Origin: JBAXPW01 sp037132015 | GTDB taxonomy: Bacteria > Patescibacteriota > Microgenomatia > UBA1406 > GWC2-37-13 | DNA: 20,623 bases | Assembly (NCBI GenBank): GCA_037132015.1 | Contig: JBAXPW010000023.1 | Location: 1-20,623 of the forward strand | Direction: 5' to 3' | Shown: one piece after another, positions 1 to 7,878 of the stretch | Numbering within the stretch: position 1 is the first letter of the stretch | Layout: each line of letters opens with the position of its first letter | Position numbers and translations under genes: made by a program | Notes under the pieces: model-generated | What the model saw: the letters and a program-made list of their open reading frames with translations, nothing else | The model's database searches: none | Told to the model about the DNA's origin: nothing

Positions 1-27
1 TAACTTTCGTGTTATGTCTGCCTAAAG

Positions 28-55
28 TTGCAAACCTGTGTTATTGGGGTATAAT
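28..55 (+). promoter_or_regulatory. Probable sigma-70 promoter of the hsdM locus
   Basis: A TTGCAA -35 element (28-33) and a perfect TATAAT -10 element (50-55) are separated by 16 bases. This would start transcription near 62 and leave a leader of about 20 bases before the original hsdM start at 83. Only a weak purine stretch lies in that leader. Seen in sequence only. Confidence 0.6.
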
Positions 56-82
56 GATTCAATTTATAGGATAGCAACACAT

Positions 83-1638
83 ATGAATACATCACGAAAA
101 AATCTTCACTAAAAACTGTGGGCAGCAGCAGAACAACTGCGGGCAAATGGGAGCATGAAGCTCAATGAAATTTCCGAACCAATCCTCGGGCTCATCTTTC
201 TCAAGTTTGCCGACGTCCGCTTCAAAAAAACTCAATCAGAACTTATCCATGATCGTGCAACACAAACTACTTCCACTCGTCAGGCTCCACTTACCCCCGA
301 TCACTATAAATCAAAAGGTATTTTGTATCTCCCTGAGAATGCTTCTTATTTCTATCTCATGAGTTTGCCGGAAAATGAAAATATTGGCAAAGCCATCAAC
401 GATGCCATGAAGGCTATTGAAGAACATAATCGTGATTTAGCCAGTGTGCTTCCTCAAGAATATACGACTATCTCCAAACGCGCAGACGAAAACAACCAGA
501 TTCTTATCACCTTACTTAAAAACTTTAATCAGATCCACGACGATATCGAAGGCGATGCCTTTGGAGAAATCTACGAATATTTCTTGGGTGAATTTGCCCG
601 CTCTGAAGGACAAAAAGGTGGAGAGTTCTTTACGCCACAATCAATTGTCAAACTTCTTGTCGAAGTTATCGAGCCATATCATGGAAAGATCCTTGACCCT
701 GCGTGCGGAAGTGGTGGCATGTTTGTGCAATCGGCAAACTTTGTCAAAAAACACTCCAACTATAATTCAAATGTCATGAACGAAGTCGCACTCTACGGTC
801 AGGAAAAAGGTAGTAGTAATATCCGTACCGCAAAAATGAATCTTGCCATCCATGGTTTTTCAGGAAAGATCGAAGAAGTAAACTCGTTTTATCAAGATCC
901 ATTTAAGAGTGTCGGTGCGTTTGATTTTGTTCTTGCGAATCCTCCATTTAATGTAAAAGGGGAAGATAAAAACGGGCAGATCATCATAGATCCATCACGT
1001 ATACAAGGTGATCCTCGCTACTATCATGGTCTGCCAGTAACCGGAAAAGGTGAAATCAGCAATGCAAGTATTTATGGGTACAGATTTTTGCAAGTGCCTT
1101 AAATCAAAAAGGTAGAGCCGGATTTGTCATGGCAAATTCTGCAAGTGATGCCGGAAATAAAGAAAAAGAAATCCGCACCAAACTTATCAATGACGGCATG
1201 GTCGATATCATCATCTCTGTTGGACCCAATATGTTTATGAATGCGACGCTTTCCTGTACGCTCTGGTTTTTTGATAAAGGTAAAAAAAGTACAGATAGAC
1301 AAAACAAAATTCTCTTTATCAATGCGCAGGATATCTTTACTCCCATTGATCGTGCACATAACACCTGGACCGATGAGCAGATACAGGAAATAGCCGATAT
1401 CGTCCGCCGTTATCGTAAAGAAGATAATAAAAAACCGTATGCAGATATCAAAGGCAGATGCAAAGCAGTCGATCTGGAAACAATAAAAGCAAATGACTAC
1501 TCACTCAATCCCGGCCGATACGTCGAAATCGAGGAAAAAGAGCTGAGCAACATAGACTTTGAAGCCCGTATGACAGAACTCATGACCGAGTTCACCACCC
1601 TCACCGAAGAATCCCACGAATTGGAAAAAAAATTGTAG
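83..1638 (+). pseudogene. hsdM: hsdM, type I restriction-modification methyltransferase subunit, broken by a stop and a frameshift
   Basis: HsdM is the S-adenosylmethionine-dependent N6-adenine methyltransferase subunit of type I R-M enzymes. Frame analysis gives a start at 83 (MNTSRKNLH), then TAA at 110-112, then the same frame continues with KLWAAAEQLRANG into the normal HsdM N-terminus. The SAM motif DPACGSGG starts at original residue 205 and the catalytic NPPF at 286. At about 1070-1072 one base is missing: the frame ends at 1102, while the next frame continues as LWVQIFASALNQKGRAGF and then the conserved MANSASDAGNKEKEIR. The total of about 518 codons is normal for the family. At the 3' end a run of eight A (1625-1632) leads to TAG; one more A would give a more typical end (EKKIVDDWKRVL) stopping at 1661. 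Restart at ATG 155 could make only a fragment. The identity is certain; whether the lesions are natural or assembly errors cannot be told here. Confidence 0.93.
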
Positions 1639-1663
1639 ATGACTGGAAAAGGGTTTTGTAACA

Positions 1664-1753
1664 AAGTGTTAATTGTTGAAATCACAAGTGTTAATTGTTA
1701 TAATGTGAAATGTATAATTTTACGCTCACTTTTAGCAAAAAGTGTTAATTGTT
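1664..1753 (+). repeat. Three 14-bp direct repeats over the fic promoter and start (candidate operators)
   Basis: AAGTGTTAATTGTT occurs exactly three times, at 1664-1677, 1686-1699 and 1740-1753. The first overlaps the -35 box, the second fills the spacer and touches the -10 box, and the third abuts the ATG at 1754 where a ribosome binding site would be. This placement suggests operators for a repressor. The repeat is not an inverted repeat. Confidence 0.7.
1676..1704 (+). promoter_or_regulatory. Promoter of the fic gene
   Basis: TTGAAA (1676-1681), a 17-base spacer and a perfect TATAAT (1699-1704) form a near-consensus sigma-70 promoter inside the locus, giving a leader of about 43 bases. 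It lets fic be transcribed independently of the broken hsdM. Confidence 0.75.
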
Positions 1754-2914
1754 ATGAATAGTCAAAGCAAATCTTTTTATAATTCCATCCAGCTGATAGA
1801 ACCACCATTCGGGTCACCATTAACTGATCTTATTATAGATCTGGACTATCTGCGCCGTAAAAAAGTATCCGGCACAACACATCCGAAGATTTTTTTTCAG
1901 CTAAAAAATTTGTTTCATACTTTGGAAAGTATCGGTTCTGCCAGAATAGAGGGAAACCACACCACGATTGCAGAGTTTATAGAAACAAAATTATCATCAG
2001 AAAAAAATATTGGTGAAGATATTTCCGAAATCATGAACGTAGAACGTGCTATGAACTTTATAGACGACACCATTGATGATAACGAGATTAACGAAGCATA
2101 TATACGTGAGTTACATAAATACGTTGTTACCGGTCTTTCGGCGTCCAAAGAAGGAGATATTACCCCCGGACGATATAGGTCCTATAACGTAAAAATTACA
2201 AAATCAACCCATACTCCACCAGAGAACCATCGAGTTTGTGATTACATGGAAGAATTGACCCAATTTATATCAAGAAAAGATCCCCCAAAATACGATCTCT
2301 TAAAAATCGCACTCACACATCACCGATTTGCATGGATTCATCCGTTTGGAAACGGGAATGGACGTACTGTCCGCTTGCTTACCTATGCACAACTAGTAAA
2401 GTATGGGTTTAATATTCATATTGGGCATATCGTAAACCCCACGGCTATATTCTGCATCGACAGAAACTCCTATTACGATAATCTAACAGCCGCAGACGAT
2501 GGAAGCGAAAAAGGCTTATTAAACTGGTCGCAGTATGTACTATCGGGATTAAAAGGAGAAGTTGAAAAAATAGATAAACTGCTGGATTATAGTTACCTCG
2601 CTGAAGCAATATTACTTCCCTCAATCACAGATGCCTTGGAACACAAAGTTATAACAGCCGAAGAAGCAGCAATACTTAAAGTGGCCGTGGCAAAACAGGC
2701 CTTTATGGCGGGAGACCTTGAAGCCATTTTTCCAGATAAGCATGCACCTCATATTTCTAGAGCATTATCACGTTTAAAGGACAAAAAAATGATAATTCCC
2801 GAAGAAGAAAATAAACGAAAATACATACTTGCCTTTGAAAACAATTATTTAATACGAAGTATTATAACCATGCTCGATAAAAATAATTTTCTACCTCTCA
2901 AGGGAGAAGTTTAA
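1754..2914 (+). CDS. fic: Class II Fic-domain protein (probable AMP transferase) with C-terminal winged helix
   Basis: Fic enzymes usually transfer AMP from ATP to Ser/Thr/Tyr of target proteins. The catalytic motif HPFGNGNGR is complete at residues 196-204 (386 aa from ATG 1754). An N-terminal SARIEG at 62-67 matches the (S/T)xxxE(G/N) inhibitory motif, with E66 as the blocking glutamate, which makes it a class II, self-inhibited Fic. The C-terminal ~100 residues (for example HISRALSRLKDKKMIIP) look like a winged helix, as in SoFic-type proteins. ATG 1754 is preferred over an in-frame GTG at 1742, because the GTG lies in the third 14-bp repeat. Fic genes are known as accessory genes between hsdM and hsdS in type I loci. 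Here it is the only intact gene of the locus. Its target is unknown. Confidence 0.92.
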   Translation: MNSQSKSFYNSIQLIEPPFGSPLTDLIIDLDYLRRKKVSGTTHPKIFFQLKNLFHTLESIGSARIEGNHTTIAEFIETKLSSEKNIGEDISEIMNVERAMNFIDDTIDDNEINEAYIRELHKYVVTGLSASKEGDITPGRYRSYNVKITKSTHTPPENHRVCDYMEELTQFISRKDPPKYDLLKIALTHHRFAWIHPFGNGNGRTVRLLTYAQLVKYGFNIHIGHIVNPTAIFCIDRNSYYDNLTAADDGSEKGLLNWSQYVLSGLKGEVEKIDKLLDYSYLAEAILLPSITDALEHKVITAEEAAILKVAVAKQAFMAGDLEAIFPDKHAPHISRALSRLKDKKMIIPEEENKRKYILAFENNYLIRSIITMLDKNNFLPLKGEV

Positions 2915-2929
2915 AGTCGTAGGCTAAAG

Positions 2930-2954
2930 AACTGTCAAGGAATACTTGACAGTT
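2930..2954 (+). other. Perfect 10-bp hairpin between fic and hsdS
   Basis: AACTGTCAAG (2930-2939) and CTTGACAGTT (2945-2954) form a perfect stem with a GAATA loop, 15 bases after the fic stop. No T-tract follows, so it is not a standard intrinsic terminator. It may be an RNA processing or stability element, or an operator. Confidence 0.6.
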
Positions 2955-2986
2955 GTAGCAATTACAAAAAGGAATGAAGAAATAAT

Positions 2987-4210
2987 ATGAATACAAATTG
3001 GAAGAAGGTGAAATTGGGGGATGTTTGTGATTTACAACAAGGTCTCGCAATAAATAAAAAGTCTAAACACTTGATTGTAAATAGAAGTGATTTGCCACTC
3101 CTCAGAATTACAGATTTGATTAATAATAAAGTGGAACAGTATATAGATTCTAAAAGAGTAGGTCCTCAATTTATTGCAGATGATTCTTCTTTAATTTATA
3201 CAAGAACAGGGCAAGTGGGACTTGTATTTAAAAACAGAAAAGGCGTTGTTCATAATAATTGTTTTAAGATAAAACCTTTTGCGGATATTGATATAAACTA
3301 CTTATATTATTTGCTAAAACAAGAGTCGATTTATTTTCTTGTCAACAAAGTTGCATCAAGAGCTGCTCAACCTGATTTAACTCATTCATCATTTAAAGCC
3401 ATTGAAGTGTTTGTAATTACAAACTTACAAGAACAAAAAAAAATTGCTTCTCTAATTTCTTCATATGATGATCTGATAGAAATAAACCAAAAACGTATCA
3501 AAATCCTTGAGGAGATGGCGCAGTTGCTTTATACGGAATGGTTTGTAAAATTCAAATTCCCCGGACATGAAAAAGTAAAACTCATCGACAGCGGGACCGA
3601 ATATGGAAAAATACCAGACGGGTGAAGGATAACTACTTTAGGTTCAACATGCACTGTAGGGAGAGGTTCCTCTCCTAGACCAATTACTGATAAAAAGTAT
3701 TTTGAAAATAGAAAAATACCATGGTTAAAAATTGCTGATGCTACAAAATCGGGATTTTACATTTTAGAAACTAAAGCAAAAGTAAACGAATTTGGAGCTA
3801 GTTTTAGTAGATTTATAAAGAAAGGAAACTTAGTGATAGCTACAAGTGGTACTTTAGGCTTTACAAAATTATTAGGTGTAGATTGTTGTATTCATGATGG
3901 TTGGATGTATCTAAGTGCAAATGCTTACGTTTCTAATGAGTATTTATATTACGTAATAAATCAACATAAAGAATATTTTGATAGCGTCAGTTATGGAGCA
4001 GCAATTAAAAATATCAATACAGAAATTTTAAGAAATATAAGCGTCGTTATACCCAGTTCTTATCTTCTAGATTCATTTCAAAATTACATTCAAAGTCTAA
4101 CTGCTGAAATATTACAAATAGAAAGTTTGAACATAACTTTAAATAAAATGCGTGATTTACTCATTCCAGAATTGATTACTGGGAAACGGGAAATACAATT
4201 ACATGAATAA
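2987..4210 (+). pseudogene. hsdS: hsdS, type I R-M specificity subunit, interrupted by TGA between its two halves
   Basis: HsdS carries two target-recognition domains joined by conserved helices and directs HsdM to a split DNA site. The first half (212 aa, starting MNTNWKKVKLGDVC) includes the first recognition domain and the conserved helical region around LISSYDDLIEINQKRI, and ends at IPDG followed by TGA (3623-3625). The same frame then continues without another stop through RITTLGSTCTVGRGSS, the second recognition domain, and the typical end MRDLLIPELITGKREI, to TAA at 4208-4210. Related proteins have Trp after IP(D/E)G, so TGG changed to TGA is the simplest reading. The total of about 407 codons is a normal full length. 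The truncated half could in principle act as a dimer, as described for half-subunits such as that of EcoDXXI. The 3' end overlaps the RAYT gene by 8 bases. Confidence 0.9.
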
Positions 4211-4766
4211 ATTTCAAAATACATACCATATCGGATCACCCCGATTAAAAGGATATAATTACGCGGAAAATGGATCATATTATATTACGATATGCACAAA
4301 AAATAGAGAAAGTGTTTTTGGGGAAATAATCGATGGATCTATACAATTATCCGAAATTGGGAATATTGCATCAATAGTATGGCAACAAATACCGGAACAA
4401 TTTCCATTTGCCACATTGGGTGAATTTGTCATCATGCCAAACCATGTGCATGGGATAATCACCATATGTAGAGACGCGATTAATCGCGTCTCTACCACCA
4501 TGGATAATCGCGTCTCTACGCATAATGGTGGAATTACGGCAAACCATAATCCAATGTTACAAGAAAATGTATCTACGATAATCCGCTGGTATAAAGGAAG
4601 AACAACATTTGAAATTCACAAACAATACAAATCATTTGCATGGCAACCACTATTTTATGACAGAATAATCAGAGATGAGGATGAATTTGATCGCATCAGT
4701 CTATATATACAATTAAATCCTATAAATTGGAAAAAGGACAAAAACAATGTACAGACACGATTATAA
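4203..4766 (+). CDS. REP-associated tyrosine transposase (RAYT, IS200-like Y1_Tnp family)
   Basis: RAYTs are single-strand DNA transposases related to IS200/IS605 TnpA that cut at REP-type hairpins. The HUH motif is present as H81-V-H83 in MPNHVHGIITI, and the candidate nucleophile is Y130 in IIRWYKGRTTFEI. The closing part, FYDRIIRDEDEF...LNPINWKKD, is typical of the family. At 187 aa the length is normal. Residues about 90-110 (RDAINRVSTTMDNRVSTHNGG) are encoded by a 28-bp palindrome and a half-copy inserted in frame between the HUH motif and the catalytic helix. The last residues and the stop codon come from a degenerate third copy. The gene overlaps hsdS by 8 bases and shares a tail-to-tail junction with the next, minus-strand gene. 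Both catalytic motifs are intact, so it may be active. Confidence 0.9.
   Translation: MNKFQNTYHIGSPRLKGYNYAENGSYYITICTKNRESVFGEIIDGSIQLSEIGNIASIVWQQIPEQFPFATLGEFVIMPNHVHGIITICRDAINRVSTTMDNRVSTHNGGITANHNPMLQENVSTIIRWYKGRTTFEIHKQYKSFAWQPLFYDRIIRDEDEFDRISLYIQLNPINWKKDKNNVQTRL
4468..4495. repeat. 28-bp perfect palindrome inside the RAYT gene
   Basis: The half-site GTAGAGACGCGATT (4468-4481) is followed immediately by its exact reverse complement (4482-4495). The insertion preserves the RAYT frame. I recall similar palindromes as dispersed repeats in other bacteria, notably cyanobacteria; that is memory, not a search result. Confidence 0.93.
4495..4531. repeat. Half-copy of the RAYT palindrome framed by a 7-bp inverted repeat
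   Basis: AATCGCGTCTCTAC (4506-4519) repeats the right half of the preceding palindrome. CCACCAT (4495-4501) and ATGGTGG (4525-4531) flank it as an inverted repeat, so the single strand can form a second hairpin inside the coding region. Confidence 0.8.
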
Positions 4767-4800
4767 ACTGTTGTACAGACGCGATTAATCGCGTCTGTAC
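4749..4800. repeat. Degenerate plus perfect copy of a variant 28-bp palindrome at the RAYT 3' end
   Basis: A partial copy (GTACAGACACGATTATAA, 4749-4766) provides the RAYT stop codon. A perfect palindrome with half-site GTACAGACGCGATT follows at 4773-4800. Compared with the internal copy, GTAGAG is replaced by GTACAG with the matching change in the other arm (CTCTAC to CTGTAC), so pairing is kept. The perfect copy lies between two convergent genes and could also stop transcription from both sides, although no T-tract is present. Confidence 0.88.
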
Positions 4801-4811
4801 CATCGTGAATT

Positions 4812-5795
4812 TCATTTATTCCTCTCATACATAGAATACCCATTTGGTGGATACAGAGAATTTATTTGTATATCAGAAAATCCTTCTTTATTTTCATCAC
4901 ACGACTTCAAATCAGGCTTAAATGATTGGATCATCCACTCCACATCCTTAATATATTTGTTATATGAAGCCTCATCAAGATACTTATATGTAATATCATA
5001 AAACTGCCCATCAATATTCAAATAATGATCAACGATATGAAATTTTCCATTTGTAGCTTTATTATTCATCCCTCCACCATTCTGATAATAGGTATACCGT
5101 ATCGCATCCCAATTCTGAATTTTTACTTTTTCAGGTCCCTTTTTTTGAATCATTGTATATTCTATATCCATTGAAGATTCAAGAATCCGCCTGTCTACCC
5201 CTTTTTTTATATGATCTTCATACGTCATAGTAGAATTACATTCTTTAAAAATCGAATAATCAAATGCCAAATTACGATCATAATTACTACCTGGTGCTTC
5301 AAACCGAATACTATTTGCATAGATAGGGAAAAAGGTCCAGCCCAATTTCACCTTCCAACTAAAATTGTGGTTACTACTATAATACGTACTACTTCCATCC
5401 TTCTCTTCATCAAAAAATCCATACGGATAAAAATATAATAATGAAGACATGGCCAATAATGACGACTTAATCTTTTTAGACCTAAAAAAGACAGTCATTT
5501 TTTCACGATCTTGTGCAGTCATATGCCCTATAGAATACGTTACTATTTCTCGCTTTTTTTCAGGAAGAACATTTATTTGCTCTTGTGTGAGAATTCCGAA
5601 TAAATTATTTTCATTTCCCGGCTGAAAAGAAGATTTAGGTTGTGTTTTTGTAATCTGTATAATTTTTTTTGGTGATCGAGTTGACCCAACTATCATCACA
5701 AGACCAAATGCTAACAACAAAGAAATAATTATCATTCCACTCAGCGTAATTTTTTTATTTTTTATTAATAGCGATGCAAAGGTATGTTTAGGCAT
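4812..5795 (-). CDS. Membrane-anchored extracellular protein of unknown function
   Basis: I do not recognise this family. The 327-residue product has a positively charged start (MPKHTFASLLIKNKK), one membrane segment at about 17-37, and a long soluble part that would lie outside the membrane. The soluble part is rich in Tyr, Asn and Lys and ends with a segment (residues about 255-295, VDHYLNIDGQFYDITYKYLDEASYNKYIKDVEWMIQSFK) whose pattern recalls PsbP-like or lipoprotein domains; this is a weak impression. The start is ATG at 5795-5793, five bases after a -10 box that is shared with the opposite gene. It stops with TGA, the only intact gene in the window to do so. It faces the RAYT gene tail to tail, with a perfect palindrome between. 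Confidence 0.75.
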   Translation of the reverse strand: MPKHTFASLLIKNKKITLSGMIIISLLLAFGLVMIVGSTRSPKKIIQITKTQPKSSFQPGNENNLFGILTQEQINVLPEKKREIVTYSIGHMTAQDREKMTVFFRSKKIKSSLLAMSSLLYFYPYGFFDEEKDGSSTYYSSNHNFSWKVKLGWTFFPIYANSIRFEAPGSNYDRNLAFDYSIFKECNSTMTYEDHIKKGVDRRILESSMDIEYTMIQKKGPEKVKIQNWDAIRYTYYQNGGGMNNKATNGKFHIVDHYLNIDGQFYDITYKYLDEASYNKYIKDVEWMIQSFKPDLKSCDENKEGFSDIQINSLYPPNGYSMYERNK

Positions 5796-5800
5796 GAAAT

Positions 5801-5810
5801 ATTATATAAT
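5801..5810. promoter_or_regulatory. Palindromic bidirectional -10 element for two divergent genes
   Basis: ATTATATAAT reads the same on both strands. It contains TATAAT at 5805-5810 on the plus strand (9 bases before ATG 5820) and at 5806-5801 on the minus strand (5 bases before ATG 5795). Neither side has a clear -35 box or room for a ribosome binding site, so both transcripts should be leaderless or nearly so. Confidence 0.6.
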
Positions 5811-5819
5811 AAAATCATT

Positions 5820-7835
5820 ATGAAACTATATGAAGGACAAACAGAAAAAGCAACATTATTGAGATATGGATCTTATATGCTCTCTTTTGTGGCTCTTTTT
5901 TTTGGAATTTTTTACTATTTTTTTATTTTTCAAGATACTTCAACCACATTGATTAAAGAATCTATTTCAAAATTTCAATCTATTAATCACCCCATATCAT
6001 ATGAAGTAAAAATCAAACTTGAATCAAAAGGATTTGATGATACTTCACTTAATCCAATCATCTCAACCTTCACAGGAACATCGATTCTCAATCTATCCTC
6101 AGGAGATAGAGATATTATTAATGGTCAAATTGGAGCAAAACTTCCATCAAATGATAGGGGATCAGTGGTACAATTTAAAACAATCTATCGAGACAAACAA
6201 CTATACGCATCATATGATAATTTTATTAATGATTTAGTATTTAAACATCCCCAATCAGAGTGGATAAAAATTCCAGAAAAAACTGGATTCTATTCAAACC
6301 CTGTATTAAGTCAGATTAGAAATTATATCTCACTCTCTAATCTATTAACTTTTTCAAAAATATTATTAAGCGAAAATATTGAAATTGTAAATATACAAAA
6401 TAAAGATGGAGCAATATCATATACAATAAATCTCAAACCAGAACAAGTCCTCACTCTTCTCAACGATAAATATTCCAAAAATATCATCACAAAAGATGAT
6501 ATTGATTTAAAGAATCCATCAACGATCATCATCTCGATCAAATCAGATACTCATCAACTACAATCATTAACATTAAAAATTCCAGAATTTAAACTCTACA
6601 TCCAAAGCATGTACAAAAATCAATCAATCTCAAACGATCTAACACTTAGCTTTGTTTCATTCTCATTAGATACATCTTCAAAACTCGCATCAATACCTTC
6701 TCAAGAATCAATTATTGATTGGAATACATTTATCAAAGATTCAGAAGTTGTAATAGGTGATATAAATGCACCAGTCAGAATGTCTCAATTTGCCTTATTT
6801 GGCAGTCCCTTTGTATATTATTTTATAAATGATACATATCCAAATATTAAAAAGAATTACATAGATACAAACAAAATACAATTTTCATATCGCCCAATTG
6901 AAAAACAAGAATATGAATCAAACGTTCCAAACTATGAAGTATATCTATGCGGATTTGAACAAAACAAAGGAATGGAAGTAGCTCAGGCTCTTGAAAAGGC
7001 TATGATACGTATTCGTATGAATGAACTATTTTTCACAACATTTACTAAAGAAGAATATATGAAGATGATTTCAAACGCAAAGATTACGGGATTGGATGAA
7101 AACAAGATGTTGACGTGTCTCAGTACACACCAATATGCTGAAGAAATACCGCGATTGATGGCACTATCAAATTCATATATAAAAGATCGATCAAGTCTCT
7201 CTTCTGATTTTTCCTCAATATACAATTTTGCAGAATATCACGAAAGTTATCTCACATATGATGAAGCCAAACCATATCTTGAAAAAGTTATAAATACAAC
7301 GTCTCCTCCACATCCTCTCACACCAGAACAAATAAAGAAAAACTTAGATGCAAAACAACTCATCAAAAAACAACTTTTTGAATTGGAGATACAAATGCTT
7401 GAAAATTATTACAAAACAAAACAATTTCCAAAAGAGTTAACCGAGTATGGTTATAAAAAACCATATAAAATTAACTCTCTCGATTTTGAATATTTTTATG
7501 AAAATCCAAATATGTATGAACTTGCAATTACATTCTCTGACGGCGAGAAATACTCTGTTGGTACTGATTTTTTTACTGAAACAGTTGAAAGATTACAAAA
7601 TAAAGATGAAAAAATATCAATACAGACACAATTGTTTAATTTATTTGGTGAAATAAATACTATGTATGAAAAAGATAAAATAGCACCTTCATCGCTTCAG
7701 GTGCAAAAAATTATTTCAACAAATAAAATAGATTCATCCAACCTTATATATATTCGTAAATCAGATACAAATTTTTCCATCGGATATAAATTTATTGATA
7801 AAGAGAGTTACGGATTTACCTCCAGATACTTATAA
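5820..7835 (+). CDS. Anchored extracellular protein with an inactive thioredoxin/DsbA-like domain and a pilin-like C-terminus
   Basis: The 671-residue protein has one membrane segment at about 16-38 and three recognisable parts outside it. Residues ~40-300 are a beta-rich region that resembles lipoprotein carrier folds (LolA/LppX type) only in general pattern. At ~313 the sequence GDINAPVRMSQFALFGSPFV matches the start of DsbA-like thioredoxin domains (GDPNAPVTIVEFSDFQCPYC), and LCGFEQNKG fits a later conserved stretch. The CPYC site, however, reads S329-P-F-V332, so no disulfide chemistry is expected. The last third (LIKKQLFELEIQMLENYYKT...FEYFYENPNMYELAITFSDG) resembles the globular part of type IV pilins. 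ATG 5820 is chosen because of the -10 box just upstream; an in-frame ATG at 5784 would lie upstream of that box. It is divergent from the preceding anchored protein. The overall role is unknown. Confidence 0.75.
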   Translation: MKLYEGQTEKATLLRYGSYMLSFVALFFGIFYYFFIFQDTSTTLIKESISKFQSINHPISYEVKIKLESKGFDDTSLNPIISTFTGTSILNLSSGDRDIINGQIGAKLPSNDRGSVVQFKTIYRDKQLYASYDNFINDLVFKHPQSEWIKIPEKTGFYSNPVLSQIRNYISLSNLLTFSKILLSENIEIVNIQNKDGAISYTINLKPEQVLTLLNDKYSKNIITKDDIDLKNPSTIIISIKSDTHQLQSLTLKIPEFKLYIQSMYKNQSISNDLTLSFVSFSLDTSSKLASIPSQESIIDWNTFIKDSEVVIGDINAPVRMSQFALFGSPFVYYFINDTYPNIKKNYIDTNKIQFSYRPIEKQEYESNVPNYEVYLCGFEQNKGMEVAQALEKAMIRIRMNELFFTTFTKEEYMKMISNAKITGLDENKMLTCLSTHQYAEEIPRLMALSNSYIKDRSSLSSDFSSIYNFAEYHESYLTYDEAKPYLEKVINTTSPPHPLTPEQIKKNLDAKQLIKKQLFELEIQMLENYYKTKQFPKELTEYGYKKPYKINSLDFEYFYENPNMYELAITFSDGEKYSVGTDFFTETVERLQNKDEKISIQTQLFNLFGEINTMYEKDKIAPSSLQVQKIISTNKIDSSNLIYIRKSDTNFSIGYKFIDKESYGFTSRYL

Positions 7836-7864
7836 TTCCTATAGTATGTATATTTGATCTCATA

Positions 7865-7873
7865 TGCTATAAT
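7865..7873 (+). promoter_or_regulatory. Extended -10 promoter of the release factor gene
   Basis: TGC directly followed by TATAAT (7868-7873) is an extended -10 element. ATG follows after 5 bases, so the predicted transcript begins at the start codon itself. Confidence 0.65.
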
Positions 7874-7878
7874 AATCT

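Noticed and set aside
1742..1753. GTG 1742 as the fic start
   Set aside because: The codons fall in the third copy of the 14-bp repeat. The ATG at 1754 gives the usual N-terminus.
2946..2974. TTGACA as -35 box of an hsdS promoter
   Set aside because: It is one arm of the perfect hairpin, and no -10-like hexamer lies 16-18 bases downstream.
3623..3625. UGA read as Trp or Gly (recoded genetic code)
   Set aside because: The intact genes, including gyrA and gyrB, use TGG for Trp and contain no in-frame TGA, and one intact gene appears to end with TGA. A nonsense mutation is simpler.
4812..5795. PsbP-like protein as a firm call
   Set aside because: Only a general pattern in the last third is similar. 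No diagnostic motif is visible.
5784..5819. ATG at 5784 as start of the anchored fusion protein
   Set aside because: It lies upstream of the -10 box at 5805-5810 and would overlap the start of the divergent gene. ATG 5820 gives a normal membrane-protein N-terminus.
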